Shown here: positions 1-8,705 of the stretch, piece after piece
Layout of the letters: every line of letters starts with the position of its first letter
How positions within the stretch are numbered: the first letter of the stretch is position 1
Source of the DNA: Solirubrobacterales bacterium
GTDB lineage: Bacteria; Actinomycetota; Thermoleophilia; Solirubrobacterales; 70-9
Length of the DNA: 64,000 nt
Reading direction: 5' to 3'
Assembly (NCBI GenBank): GCA_016712175.1
Contig: JADJRQ010000001.1
Span: forward strand, 1-64,000
Translations under genes and position numbers: made by a program
Notes under the pieces: generated by a model
The model's input: the letters and a program-made list of their open reading frames with translations, nothing else
What the model was told of the DNA's origin: nothing
The model's database searches: none

Positions 1-782
1 GTATTCGCTGCCAACCTTGATGTTGGCTGCGCCGAGGTCACCAATCTGGCTGAGATCGGCGTAGCCGATCGTGCCTGATCCGGACTTGATGGCGCTGATC
101 ACGCCGGAGGTGCCGGAGGCTGCTTCGCCACCATTGATCGGCCAGTTGCCGTCTGCCTCATAGGGCCAGTCCTGGGGGGCCGCTGCCGACAGGTAACCGG
201 TGAAGTTGTCGGTGGTTCCCGATTCATCCGAGCGGTGGACCGTGGTGATGTCCAGGTCCGGCAGGGTCGCATCCGGGTTCTCGGAAGCTATCGCCGGGTC
301 GTTCCAGTTGGTGATCTTGCCATTGAAGATCTTGCCCAGAGTTGCCGCTGAGAGGTTGAGATCGTCAACGCCGTCGACGTTGTAGGCAGCCGCGATCGGC
401 GAGATGTAAATCGGGATCTCGACGTAGTTGTCTACTCCACCACACTGCTTCTGCGCTTCCGCAGTTCGGTTTCCTCCATTGCGGAGTCCGCTCCCCCGAA
501 CGGTACGGCGCCGGCGATGAACTGTTCACGACCGCCTCCCGAACCAACCGGGTCGTACGAAAGAGTGATGTTGGGGTTGGACTGCTGGAAGGTCGCGATC
601 CAGGCCTGCATCGCCGCTTCCTGAGCGCTGGATCCGGCACCGGCAAGCTGACCGGAAAGGTCTGAGCTCGGGGCCGAGCTTCCACTGTCCCCACTGTCAC
701 TACTGCTGTCCCCGCAAGCTGCGACGCCAAAGGCGAGCGCTGCTGTAACCGGGACCACGAGCAGCAAGTTCTTGATTCTCAC
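1..782 (-). pseudogene. pstS: PstS phosphate-binding lipoprotein, frameshifted and cut by the window edge
   Basis: High-affinity phosphate-binding protein of the Pst ABC importer. The N-terminus is a lipoprotein signal (hydrophobic stretch then FGVAACGDSS, lipobox Cys), followed by an S/D-rich linker and the PstS fold starting GAGSSAQEAAMQAW. The phosphate-loop sequences SGGGREQFIAG and HRSDESGTTDNFTGYL are present. The frame that starts at 782 stops at 432. The PstS sequence continues in another frame (AEAQKQCGGVDNYVEIP...) down to base 1 with no stop. One missing base near 462-463 (CTG GCG read as CTGCG) restores one frame of 261 codons. The C-terminus lies outside the window. A repeat element at 863-893 suggests Pho control. 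The break may be a sequence error or a real mutation. Confidence 0.9.
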
Positions 783-862
783 TAGGTTCCTCCATTAGTT
801 CGGTTTAGTGCGGCCGGCATTTCGTGGCCACCGATTGCCAGTGAACAGGCCCGAAAGGCCCG

Positions 863-893
863 TGGTGTTACTGCCGTGTGAAAGTGACGAAAA
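863..893 (-). promoter_or_regulatory. Candidate Pho box upstream of pstS
   Basis: Read toward pstS, three units repeat with an 11-bp period: TTTTCG, TTCACA and GTAACA. The element lies 81-111 bp before the pstS start. An independent copy at 1322-1352 matches at 24 of 31 positions and sits at almost the same distance (77-107 bp) before its own gene. Actinobacterial PhoP/PhoB boxes are 11-bp direct repeats of a GTTCAC-like unit, so a phosphate-starvation operator is the natural reading. The TAACAC part could double as a -10 region; that is inference. Confidence 0.6.
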
Positions 894-903
894 CACACGG
901 AAT

Positions 904-1245
904 TCACGATTCGACCGCCGGACGGGGAGAGAAGCAGTAGCCGAAGCCGATGTGGGTCTGGATGTAGTTCCAGTGCGGCAGCGCATCCTCAAGTTTGTTC
1001 CTGACCTTGGACACGTAGACATCGACTGAGCGGTCGTGATCCCGCATCTCCTGGTTCCAGACGGCACCGTAGATGTCTTCACGGCTGACGATCCGGTCGG
1101 CCCTGGCAACCAGCGCTGTGAGGATCTGGAACTCCCGGACAGTGAGCATCAGGGGACGCTCGTCCGCCAGGACGGTCCTTTCCTCGAATCGAACCTCGAG
1201 GGGTCCGGCCCGTAACACCGAGTCTCCCTGCTGGGGAGATGCCAT
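904..1245 (-). CDS. Stand-alone OmpR/PhoB-type winged-helix DNA-binding protein (no receiver domain)
   Basis: The 113-residue protein is almost entirely a Trans_reg_C (OmpR/PhoB) winged helix. Residues about 30-107 carry LTVREFQILTALV, the recognition segment DHDRSVDVYVSKVRNKLE and the closing wing IQTHIGFGYCF. No receiver domain is encoded: only 119 bp separate its start from the end of phoU, and none appears in another frame there. It sits between pstS and phoU and is preceded by the same repeat element as pstS. This suggests a small regulator of the phosphate locus that is not itself phosphorylated and might compete with, or assist, the full-length regulator at 2231-2965. Its function is inferred from fold and position only. 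Confidence 0.85.
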   Translation of the reverse strand: MASPQQGDSVLRAGPLEVRFEERTVLADERPLMLTVREFQILTALVARADRIVSREDIYGAVWNQEMRDHDRSVDVYVSKVRNKLEDALPHWNYIQTHIGFGYCFSPRPAVES

Positions 1246-1321
1246 CTATTGCCTTTCCGCAGTCCGATTCAGCGCCGGTCAGTCACGGCGACAGGTGCAG
1301 ACAATCGGCAAAAGGCGTTGC

Positions 1322-1352
1322 TGGTGTTAATTCCTTGTGAAAGGCGTGAAAA
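1322..1352 (-). promoter_or_regulatory. Candidate Pho box upstream of the stand-alone winged-helix gene
   Basis: Read toward the gene, this is TTTTCA, TTCACA and TTAACA in 11-bp steps. It matches the element before pstS (863-893) at 24 of 31 positions with no gaps, including the identical blocks TGGTGTTA and TGTGAAAG on the plus strand. It lies 77-107 bp before the start codon. The shared sequence and spacing suggest that both genes answer to the same regulator. Confidence 0.55.
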
Positions 1353-1364
1353 GAAATGTCTCGG

Positions 1365-2012
1365 TCAGACAGGGTGAGACGCGTCTTCGAACTCGCGGAA
1401 CAGCCCGGTGACGATGAAGGCGACCTGCTCACCCACGTCGACGGCGTTGTCTCCGATCCGTTCGAGCGCTCGGGCTGAGAGCAGCATGGTCATCGCCCAC
1501 TCCCGGCACTCCTCGCTGTCGCCGATCTCCAAGGCGATCGAAAAGCACTCGCGGTTCAGGCGATCGATCAGGTCGTCCTGCCGGACCAGGTCCTGTGCCG
1601 ATGCCTCATCGCGCTCGGCAAAGGCAAGCTGGGCCTGCCTCACCTGCACGTGTGCCTGGCGGCCCATCCTCGAAATCCTGGTCATCAACTCTTCACTGCC
1701 CGGCGGAATCGAATCCGCCAGAGGGGCAAGCTTGCAGATGTTCACACACTGGTCGCCCATCCGCTCGACGTTCTTGATCACATGAAGCAGGGCCGAGATG
1801 AGACGAAGATCGGTAGCCACAGGCGACTGGGTCGCGAGCAATGTGATCAGGCCCTGGTGGACCTCGAGGTAGAGGCTGTCGATCATGTCGTCGTCGGAGA
1901 TCACGTGCTGTGCAAGCTCCATGTCCCGGTTCTCGACAGCTTCAATCGTCCGGTCGGTGAACTCAGAACGAGTCAAACCACCAAGGCATTGCCCTCGGCC
2001 GGTCGAATTCAT
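1365..2012 (-). CDS. phoU: PhoU phosphate-signalling protein (N-terminus probably frameshifted)
   Basis: PhoU links the Pst transporter to its sensor kinase and represses the Pho response when phosphate is plentiful. The protein is all-helical with the two PhoU repeats: SPVATDLRLISALLHVIKNVERMGDQC in the first, and RALERIGDNAVDVGEQVAFI in the second, each with the metal-binding ExxGD-type motif. The start at 2012 gives an atypical N-terminus (MNSTGRGQCLGG). Another frame begins at ATG 2031 with MRISYQDEFDR, a normal PhoU N-terminus, and joins the PhoU frame if one base near 1995-2002 is extra. The true gene is therefore probably 1365-2031 with a single-base indel. A repeat at 2099-2115 is the likely operator. 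Confidence 0.9.
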   Translation of the reverse strand: MNSTGRGQCLGGLTRSEFTDRTIEAVENRDMELAQHVISDDDMIDSLYLEVHQGLITLLATQSPVATDLRLISALLHVIKNVERMGDQCVNICKLAPLADSIPPGSEELMTRISRMGRQAHVQVRQAQLAFAERDEASAQDLVRQDDLIDRLNRECFSIALEIGDSEECREWAMTMLLSARALERIGDNAVDVGEQVAFIVTGLFREFEDASHPV

Positions 2013-2098
2013 CCTGATAGGAAATTCTCATTCTGTCGGTCATTATCACGAGACTGTCAGCCCGGTCACGCCGAGTTGTTAGCCAGATGTTTTCGAGA

Positions 2099-2115
2099 TG
2101 TGACAAACCTGTGAC
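2099..2115 (-). promoter_or_regulatory. Candidate Pho box upstream of phoU
   Basis: On the plus strand TGTGAC occurs at 2099 and again at 2110, an exact 11-bp step; toward phoU this reads GTCACA twice. The half-site resembles the TTCACA units before pstS and at 3020-3036. It lies about 70-85 bp before the probable phoU start. A regulatory role is inferred from period and position. Confidence 0.45.
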
Positions 2116-2230
2116 CGGCGATTCAAATGAAACGCCCGGAGAGTGGGCGCTCGTACTACCAAGATTGCTCTAGACCGGTGCGGAGAGCGCGTCTGCGCTC
2201 GAGGATGCGGCTCCAGGTCAGGCCTTCTTC

Positions 2231-2965
2231 TTACGCTGCCGTGGCGGCTGGTATCGACGATTCGGCCGCGAACCTGTAGCCGACGCCGAAGTGTGTGTGG
2301 ATATATGAGAATCCGGGCGAACGCTTCTCGAGCTTGTGCCGGAGCTTGCGGATGAAGACGTCGACCGAACGGTCGCCGTGCGCCATCGTGTATCCCCAAA
2401 CCCTCTGATAGATAGTTTCGCGCTCGAGCACGTCGCCTTCGCTATCGGCGAGCAATTGAAGGAGCTCAAACTCGCGGCGGGTGAGGTCGAGGCTCTGACC
2501 CGCGACAAATGCCTGAAACTGGTCGGCACGGACTTCGATTTCGCCGATGACCAAGGGGCCGGACTCGGTCGAGGGCTGGAGACGTCTCCGGCGACGAGCA
2601 ACCGCTTCAATGCGAGCGATCACTTCTTCCGGATGGCAAGGCTTGCTGATCCAGTCATCGGCGCCAACGCGCAGGCCGCGGACCCGCTGGGAAACGGTGG
2701 CACCGCTGGCGCAGACCAGGACTCCGAGATCCGGCAGGAGTCCGGTGATGCGCTCGAGGTAGGCCCAGCCCTCATCTCCCCCCATGACTCCGAGGTCGAC
2801 GACGACTGCGTTCAGCTTCATCGCGATCAGCTCCTGCGGAGGAACCGCCGAGGCAAGAACCCGGTGCTGCCAGCCCGCAGAATCCATGCGGTTGGCCAGA
2901 ACTTTGATGAAGCCGGAGTCGTTGTCGATGACAGCAACTCGCAGCGGTGGACGTCCGTTACTCAT
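2231..2965 (-). CDS. OmpR/PhoB-family response regulator
   Basis: A 244-residue two-domain regulator. The receiver (about residues 8-125) has the acidic pair in AVIDNDS, the phospho-acceptor Asp in AVVVDLGV, a Ser switch residue in VCASGATV and the conserved Lys in WISKPCHPEE. The C-terminal winged helix (about 140-236) carries LTRREFELLQLLA and RSVDVFIRKLRHKLEKRSPGF. The DNA-binding half closely resembles the stand-alone domain at 904-1245. Given phoU and pstS alongside, it is probably the PhoB/PhoP regulator of the phosphate response. No histidine kinase gene is in the window, so its partner is unknown. The gene runs divergently from the small membrane protein at 3082, with a TTCACA repeat between them. 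Confidence 0.92.
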   Translation of the reverse strand: MSNGRPPLRVAVIDNDSGFIKVLANRMDSAGWQHRVLASAVPPQELIAMKLNAVVVDLGVMGGDEGWAYLERITGLLPDLGVLVCASGATVSQRVRGLRVGADDWISKPCHPEEVIARIEAVARRRRRLQPSTESGPLVIGEIEVRADQFQAFVAGQSLDLTRREFELLQLLADSEGDVLERETIYQRVWGYTMAHGDRSVDVFIRKLRHKLEKRSPGFSYIHTHFGVGYRFAAESSIPAATAA

Positions 2966-3019
2966 TTCACGTTAAGTGTAGGGACACGAAACAGCGGAAC
3001 GGGCCTCAGGGACCAAACT

Positions 3020-3036
3020 TTCACAAATCGTTCACA
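3020..3036 (+). promoter_or_regulatory. Candidate Pho box between the response regulator and a small membrane protein
   Basis: TTCACA occurs at 3020-3025 and 3031-3036, exactly 11 bp apart, in the intergenic space between two divergent genes. The repeat points toward the gene at 3082, about 45 bp downstream. It is the clearest two-unit copy of the four repeat elements in the phosphate locus and could also autoregulate the response regulator on the other side. Confidence 0.5.
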
Positions 3037-3081
3037 GGTTTCATCGGCGTTCAGGCCGCCGATTGCGATAGATTTCCCGGT

Positions 3082-3339
3082 GTGAACGTTTCTCGTCGTG
3101 CCACCCTGTCTTTGACGGCCGCAATTACCGCGCTTTTCGTGCTGGTTCTGGCTCCTGCAGCCATGGCCGCCGCTGGTGTCGGACTTGCCGGCCGCGCCAA
3201 TGACCTTCTGATCACGTTCTTCTGTTTCGGCACGATCGCTTTCTTCGCGATCTTCGTGACCGTAGCTTCGCTGATTCAGGGTCGTCTTGATGCCAAGAAG
3301 GATCAGCGCCGCCACGACCTGGACCGCTTCAACTCCTAG
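3082..3339 (+). CDS. Small membrane protein of unknown function, phosphate-locus associated
   Basis: I do not recognise this family. Starting at GTG 3082, the product is 85 residues: a hydrophobic N-terminal segment ending in APAAMAAAG (signal peptide or first helix), a short loop, a strongly hydrophobic second helix (LLITFFCFGTIAFFAIFVTV) and a charged tail (GRLDAKKDQRRHDLDRF), presumably cytoplasmic. A start further upstream would run the coding region through the TTCACA repeat and the divergent promoter, so the GTG is preferred. The adjacent Pho-box-like repeat suggests phosphate-starvation expression; that is inference. Confidence 0.7.
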   Translation: MNVSRRATLSLTAAITALFVLVLAPAAMAAAGVGLAGRANDLLITFFCFGTIAFFAIFVTVASLIQGRLDAKKDQRRHDLDRFNS

Positions 3340-3360
3340 AAAAGCGGCAGCTCCTCTTTC

Positions 3361-4128
3361 TCAGGCGGGCAGGCTTGCCCTGACGATGGCGGAGGCCGCC
3401 TGGTCATGCACCCGGTGCGTCTCTTCGATCTGGATGTCCCTGAACCCCGCCGCGGCCAGGCTCGACTCGAACTCACGACGAGTAAGCGCACCGGCAATGC
3501 ACCCGGTCCATTCCTCCACGTCGGCACGGGTCTCTGCGGTCATGTCAGGGTCGGCGATGACGTCGGACACCGCAAATTGTCCACCTGGGCGAAGTACCCG
3601 CGCGGCTTCGCGCAGGACCTGTGACTTGTCCCCTGAAAGGTTGATCACGCAATTGGAGATGACGACGTCCACCGAATCGTCCGGAAGAGGGATGTCTTCG
3701 ATTTCGCCTCGCAGGAACTCGACGTTCCGGATTCCGGCCTCCCGCTGGTTGCTGCGGGCCAGATCGAGCATCTCGTCGGTCATGTCGAGGCCGTAAGCCT
3801 TGCCCGTGGGTCCGACCCGCCGAGCCGACAGAAGCACGTCGATCCCTCCACCAGAGCCCAGGTCGAGCACGGTCTGTCCCTCCGAAAGGTTTGCGACCGC
3901 CGTCGGGTTTCCGCAGCCGAGCGAGGCAAGCTGAGCGGCCTCGGGAAGCTCTTCGCGGTCCCCGTCTTCGTAGAGGTTGGAACCAAATGCAGCTCGTTGC
4001 TCGTCGGTCATGACCGCGTCATTCCCGCAGCAGGAAGAGTTCCTCGATCCCGCGTCGACGGCCGCCGTGGCATACCGCTCGCGAACTATTTCTTTCAGGT
4101 CCGGGTCGCTGTCTTCTAGCTCAGCCAC
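3361..4128 (-). CDS. arsM: Arsenite S-adenosylmethionine methyltransferase ArsM
   Basis: Methylates As(III) using S-adenosylmethionine, giving volatile or exportable methylarsenicals. The SAM-binding motif VLDLGSGGGIDVLL is present. The arsenite-binding cysteines are conserved: the CC pair in SRNSSCCGND, the Cys of SLGCGNP, the Cys of SNCVINLSGDK and the Cys of EWTGCIAGAL. GTG 4128 is chosen because it follows a GGAG ribosome site by 8 nt and gives the usual N-terminus (VAELEDSDPDLKEIVRERY); it overlaps the arsR stop by 13 nt, implying translational coupling. The gene forms an arsR-arsM operon divergent from gap-arsJ. Confidence 0.93.
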   Translation of the reverse strand: MAELEDSDPDLKEIVRERYATAAVDAGSRNSSCCGNDAVMTDEQRAAFGSNLYEDGDREELPEAAQLASLGCGNPTAVANLSEGQTVLDLGSGGGIDVLLSARRVGPTGKAYGLDMTDEMLDLARSNQREAGIRNVEFLRGEIEDIPLPDDSVDVVISNCVINLSGDKSQVLREAARVLRPGGQFAVSDVIADPDMTAETRADVEEWTGCIAGALTRREFESSLAAAGFRDIQIEETHRVHDQAASAIVRASLPA

Positions 4129-4469
4129 GCGCTCAACTCCTTGAGTTGTTCGAGGTTTACGTAGTAGTAGGCCCACAGGCCCTTGCGCTCCGAGTCGACG
4201 ATGCCGGCGTCACGCAGTTTCTTCAGATGATGCGAAAGGGTCGACTGGCTCACATCGAACAGGGGGACCAGTTCGCAGACACAGACCTTGCCGGCGTGCT
4301 TTCTCAAGACGTCGACCAGGGTCAGTCGAATCGGATCCCCAGCGCCTTCGCGATCTTCGCCATCCGCTCTGCTTTTGAGCGCGGTCGACGTCGGGTAAAC
4401 AACCGGCTCGCAGCACGGCTCTCCGTTCGGACTCTTCTGTTTTGGAGTGAGTGTCATCGAGGAGCTCAT
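4116..4469 (-). CDS. arsR: ArsR-family arsenic-responsive repressor
   Basis: A small winged-helix metalloregulator. The helix-turn-helix region reads VSQSTLSHHLKKLRDAGIV and the wing ERKGLWAYYYV. The CVCEL sequence ahead of it is the usual As(III)/Sb(III)-sensing cysteine pair of ArsR proteins, and an extra Cys pair (EPCCEPVV) lies near the N-terminus as in several actinobacterial ArsR proteins. As(III) binding should release it from DNA. It is the first gene of the leftward arsR-arsM unit, and a palindrome at 4492-4507 lies just upstream, between it and the rightward gap-arsJ unit. The start could be ATG 4469 or the internal Met four codons later. Confidence 0.92.
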   Translation of the reverse strand: MSSSMTLTPKQKSPNGEPCCEPVVYPTSTALKSRADGEDREGAGDPIRLTLVDVLRKHAGKVCVCELVPLFDVSQSTLSHHLKKLRDAGIVDSERKGLWAYYYVNLEQLKELSAWLS

Positions 4470-4491
4470 CGATATCCATCAAATCAGTTCC

Positions 4492-4507
4492 ATCGACATA
4501 TGTCAAT
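4492..4507. promoter_or_regulatory. Candidate ArsR operator
   Basis: A perfect 10-bp palindrome, GACATATGTC (4495-4504), is extended to a 16-bp imperfect one (4492-4507). It lies in the only gap between the divergent arsR-arsM and gap-arsJ units, 23 bp before the arsR start. ArsR/SmtB operators are commonly short AT-rich palindromes of this kind. One operator could control both directions. Confidence 0.55.
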
Positions 4508-4574
4508 TGATACGGTGATCGTCGATGGAGTTGACCAGAGACAAGGAATTCAGCGGACCCGGGAGCAGGGGCTG

Positions 4575-5585
4575 GTGAGCGCCAGGGTCGGCATCAATGG
4601 CTTTGGGCGTATGGGAAGGCTCGCGCTGAAGGCGGGGTGGGATCGTCCGGACATTGAGTTCGTCCACATCAACGAACCGAATGCCGATGCGGAAACGTCG
4701 GCTCACCTGTTGACCTTCGACTCGGTGCACGGAAGGTGGGAACCCGGCATCAGCTGTCGCCAGGAAAGCATCGAAATAGTCGGGGGGTCCCTTGGCTACA
4801 GTCGTTTCGACGCCCCGGACGAGATCGACTGGGAGTCTCTCGGCGTCGATGTCGTACTTGAATGCTCGGGCGAATTTCGTACCCCGGAGACGCTGAAAGC
4901 CCACTTCGAGAACGGGGCCCGCAAAGTCATCGTCGCCGCACCGGTGAAGACCGGAGCGCTAAACGTGGTGGTCGGCGTGAACGATGGCCTCTACGACCCG
5001 GCGAAACATGATCTCCTGACCGCGGCTTCCTGCACGACCAACTGTCTCGCCCCCGTGGTCAAGGTGATCCACGAAGGGCTGGGGATCGAGCACGGCTCGA
5101 TCACCACTCTCCACGACCTGACCAACACTCAGACGATCGTTGACGCACCCCACCGGGACCTTCGCCGCGCCCGGGCCGCCAGCCTGTCCCTGATCCCTAC
5201 ATCCACTGGTTCCGCCACGGCGATCGGAATGATCTTCCCCGAACTGAAGGGCCGCCTGGACGGTCTCGCTGTCCGGGTGCCGCTTCTCAACGCATCGCTC
5301 ACCGACTGCGTGTTCGAAGTCGGCAGGTCAACCTCCGTCGAAGAAGTCAATGACCTGCTCCGAGCAGCGGCCGAGGGGCCACTCGACGGAATTCTCGGCT
5401 ACGAAACCCGGCCCCTTGTCTCGATCGATTTCAAGGACGACCCCAGGTCAGGGATCGTTGACGCCCCCTCCACCCTGGTTACGAACGGGACCCAGGTAAA
5501 GATCCTGGCCTGGTACGACAACGAGTGGGGCTACGCGAACCGGCTGGTCGACCTGGCGAGCCTCGTGTCGCCTTCGTCCGGCTGA
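4575..5585 (+). CDS. ArsJ-associated glyceraldehyde-3-phosphate dehydrogenase
   Basis: A 336-residue GAPDH. The NAD-binding start GINGFGRMGRLALK, the catalytic cysteine in AASCTTNCLAPV, the substrate loop PTSTGSA and the C-terminal WYDNEWGYANRLVDL are all present. Being immediately followed by arsJ and divergent from arsR, it is the arsenic-resistance type. In that pathway GAPDH uses arsenate in place of phosphate to make unstable 1-arseno-3-phosphoglycerate, which ArsJ exports. GTG 4575 is chosen for its AGCAGGGG ribosome site and canonical N-terminus; ATG 4499 would fall inside the operator. It is unlikely to be the main glycolytic enzyme, though that cannot be excluded from this window. 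Confidence 0.9.
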   Translation: MSARVGINGFGRMGRLALKAGWDRPDIEFVHINEPNADAETSAHLLTFDSVHGRWEPGISCRQESIEIVGGSLGYSRFDAPDEIDWESLGVDVVLECSGEFRTPETLKAHFENGARKVIVAAPVKTGALNVVVGVNDGLYDPAKHDLLTAASCTTNCLAPVVKVIHEGLGIEHGSITTLHDLTNTQTIVDAPHRDLRRARAASLSLIPTSTGSATAIGMIFPELKGRLDGLAVRVPLLNASLTDCVFEVGRSTSVEEVNDLLRAAAEGPLDGILGYETRPLVSIDFKDDPRSGIVDAPSTLVTNGTQVKILAWYDNEWGYANRLVDLASLVSPSSG

Positions 5586-6809
5586 AACGAGACGTCGTGA
5601 ACTCCGGCAAGCTTCAGGGCGACCTCCGGAACTATGTGCTGGTCACTGGTGCCTACTGGGCCGACACCGTTGCCGATGGCGCCAGCCGGATGCTGGTCCT
5701 CTTTTACTTTTACCAACTCGGATATACGCCGTTTCAGGTTGCATCTCTATTCCTCTTCTACGAAGCGTTCGGCATCATCACGAACCTCGTTGGCGGCTGG
5801 ATCGCTGCCCGGACCGGGTTGAAAGCAACCCTCTTCGGCGGTCTGTCCATCCAGATCCTGGCGCTGGCAATGCTTGGTCTCGCGCCCGAGACCTGGCTCG
5901 TCGTGCCCTATGTGATGGCGTCCCAGGCCCTTTCTGGCATCGCCAAGGACTTGACGAAAATGAGTTCCAAGAGCGCGGTCAAGCTGGTCGTGCCCCAGGA
6001 CTCGGAGTCCTCCCTCTACAAGTGGGTCGCGATCCTCACCGGCTCGAAGAACGCGCTGAAGGGTATCGGCTTCTTCATCGGAGGCCTGCTTCTCACGCTG
6101 GTCGGATTTCAGACTTCGATGCTGATCCTCGTCGCCATGATCGCGGCTACGCTGACGACGACGGCACTGCTGATGCACGGTGGACTCGGCAGAACTGATG
6201 GCACGGCGAAGTTCCGCCACATGTTTTCGAACAACCGGTCGATCAACGTGCTGGCCGCTGCTCGGGTCTTCCTCTTCGCCTCGCGCGACGTCTGGTTCGT
6301 GGTTGGCCTCCCGGTCTACCTCCGGACGGTCCTCGACTGGAGTTTCTGGGAAGTAGGCACCTTTCTGGCAATCTGGGTGATCGGTTACGGCATCATCCAG
6401 GCCTCAGCCCCCAGCCTGCTGAAGTGGCGAGCCAGAGAAACCGGGCGGCTTCCGGATGGCGGAACAGCCACATGGCTTGTCTTCTTCCTTGCGGCCTTCC
6501 CCGCGGCCATCGCGCTGGCGCTCACCGCAAACTTCGATCCGACCACCGTGCTCATCCTCGGACTGATTGCTTTCGGAGTGATCTTTGCGCTGAACTCGGC
6601 GGTCCACTCGTATCTGGTTCTTTCTTACGCCGACAACGACAAGGTCGCAATGAACGTCGGCTTCTACTACATGGCCAACGCCGGCGGGCGCCTGATGGGC
6701 ACCGTGCTTTCGGGTGCCCTGTACCAGCTGTTTGGATTGACCGGATGCCTTTGGGCGTCGGCAATCTTCGTTCTCGCGACGGCTGTCGTTTCTTCGATGC
6801 TTCCCCGGT

Positions 6810-7858
<1,049 letters not shown>

Positions 7859-7862
<4 letters not shown>

Positions 7863-8705
7863 GACGACGGCAGGCGGAAACCGGAGAGCAGGCGCTTCTC
7901 GCTCTCGCCCTTGACTTCGGCAACCACCTCGACGTGCGAGGCAAGGGGTGTGTCCCGGATCTTGGTGGCGAGCAGATCGTCGACCTGGAAGATGCCGGCC
8001 GAGTTGTTGAGTTCGATCGCGATCTTGACGGCCCGATTGTCGCCGGCCGAGATGTGAACCTGGTCGATCGCGGCGGCAGAGATCGAGTGGATGCCTTCCT
8101 GTCCGGCTTCAAGCGGGATCCTGGTCCGGCCTTCGGCCATGTCCAGCGCGTCGGCTACCCGCACAATTCCCGCTTCGACTGTGTACGGCTGACCACGGCG
8201 GCGATGGCCGATGATCGCGTGAAGGATCTCGGCGGTCACGATCGAGCGCTCGGGTTCTTCGTAGATTCCCTCGAGCAGACCGGGCAAAGCCTCACGCGCG
8301 AGAAAGAGACTGTAAGCCTCGTGGTCAGCCCGGTGGATCGACATGCCGATGTCGTGAAGCAGCGCGCCGCCCGCGATCACGACTTCGGCGTCGCGGGGGC
8401 TCATCCCGTGGTCCGTGACCATCGCCGGCTCCACTCCGCCCTTGGCCAGGAGCCGCGAAAGGCGAAGCGCGATGTTGAGGACGATCTGGTATGTGGACCC
8501 ATGAGTGGTCCGACATGCCGAGCGCTCCGCGTGGATCTGGGCCATGTACCACCAGCTGCGAATCTGGTCGCCGTGGTTGACCGCTTCGAGAAAGTTCCTC
8601 CAGCTTGCGATTGCCACGGGTCGGCGCTTTTACCTCAGTGGTCAGAATCGCTTCACGCACCCCCTTGGCGGTCAGGCCTTCCCCTGTGGGCTCGTTCGGA
8701 CTCAC
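7859..8705 (-). pseudogene. HD-domain phosphohydrolase with three frame breaks
   Basis: The metal-binding HD motif (ALLHDIGMSIHRADHEAY), a downstream ILHAIIGHRRRG and RVADALDMAEG show an HD-superfamily phosphohydrolase. GTG 8705 overlaps the stop of the upstream Ppx-like gene (GTGA). The start frame gives RGNRKLEEL. The sequence then continues as LEAVNHGDQIRSWWYMAQ in a second frame, LGMSDHSWVHI back in the first, and QIVLNIALRL in the second. Three single-base changes (extra T at 8591-8593, missing base near 8522, extra G:C at 8488-8489) restore one 282-codon frame. The shorter frame beginning at GTG 8617 gives an unlikely N-terminus. The rest is well conserved, so a sequence error is more likely than decay. 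Substrate unknown. Confidence 0.75.

Noticed and set aside
4146..4574. N-terminal extension of the GAPDH frame upstream of 4575
   Set aside because: It would cover arsR in antisense and the arsenic operator; GTG 4575 gives the standard GAPDH start with a ribosome site.
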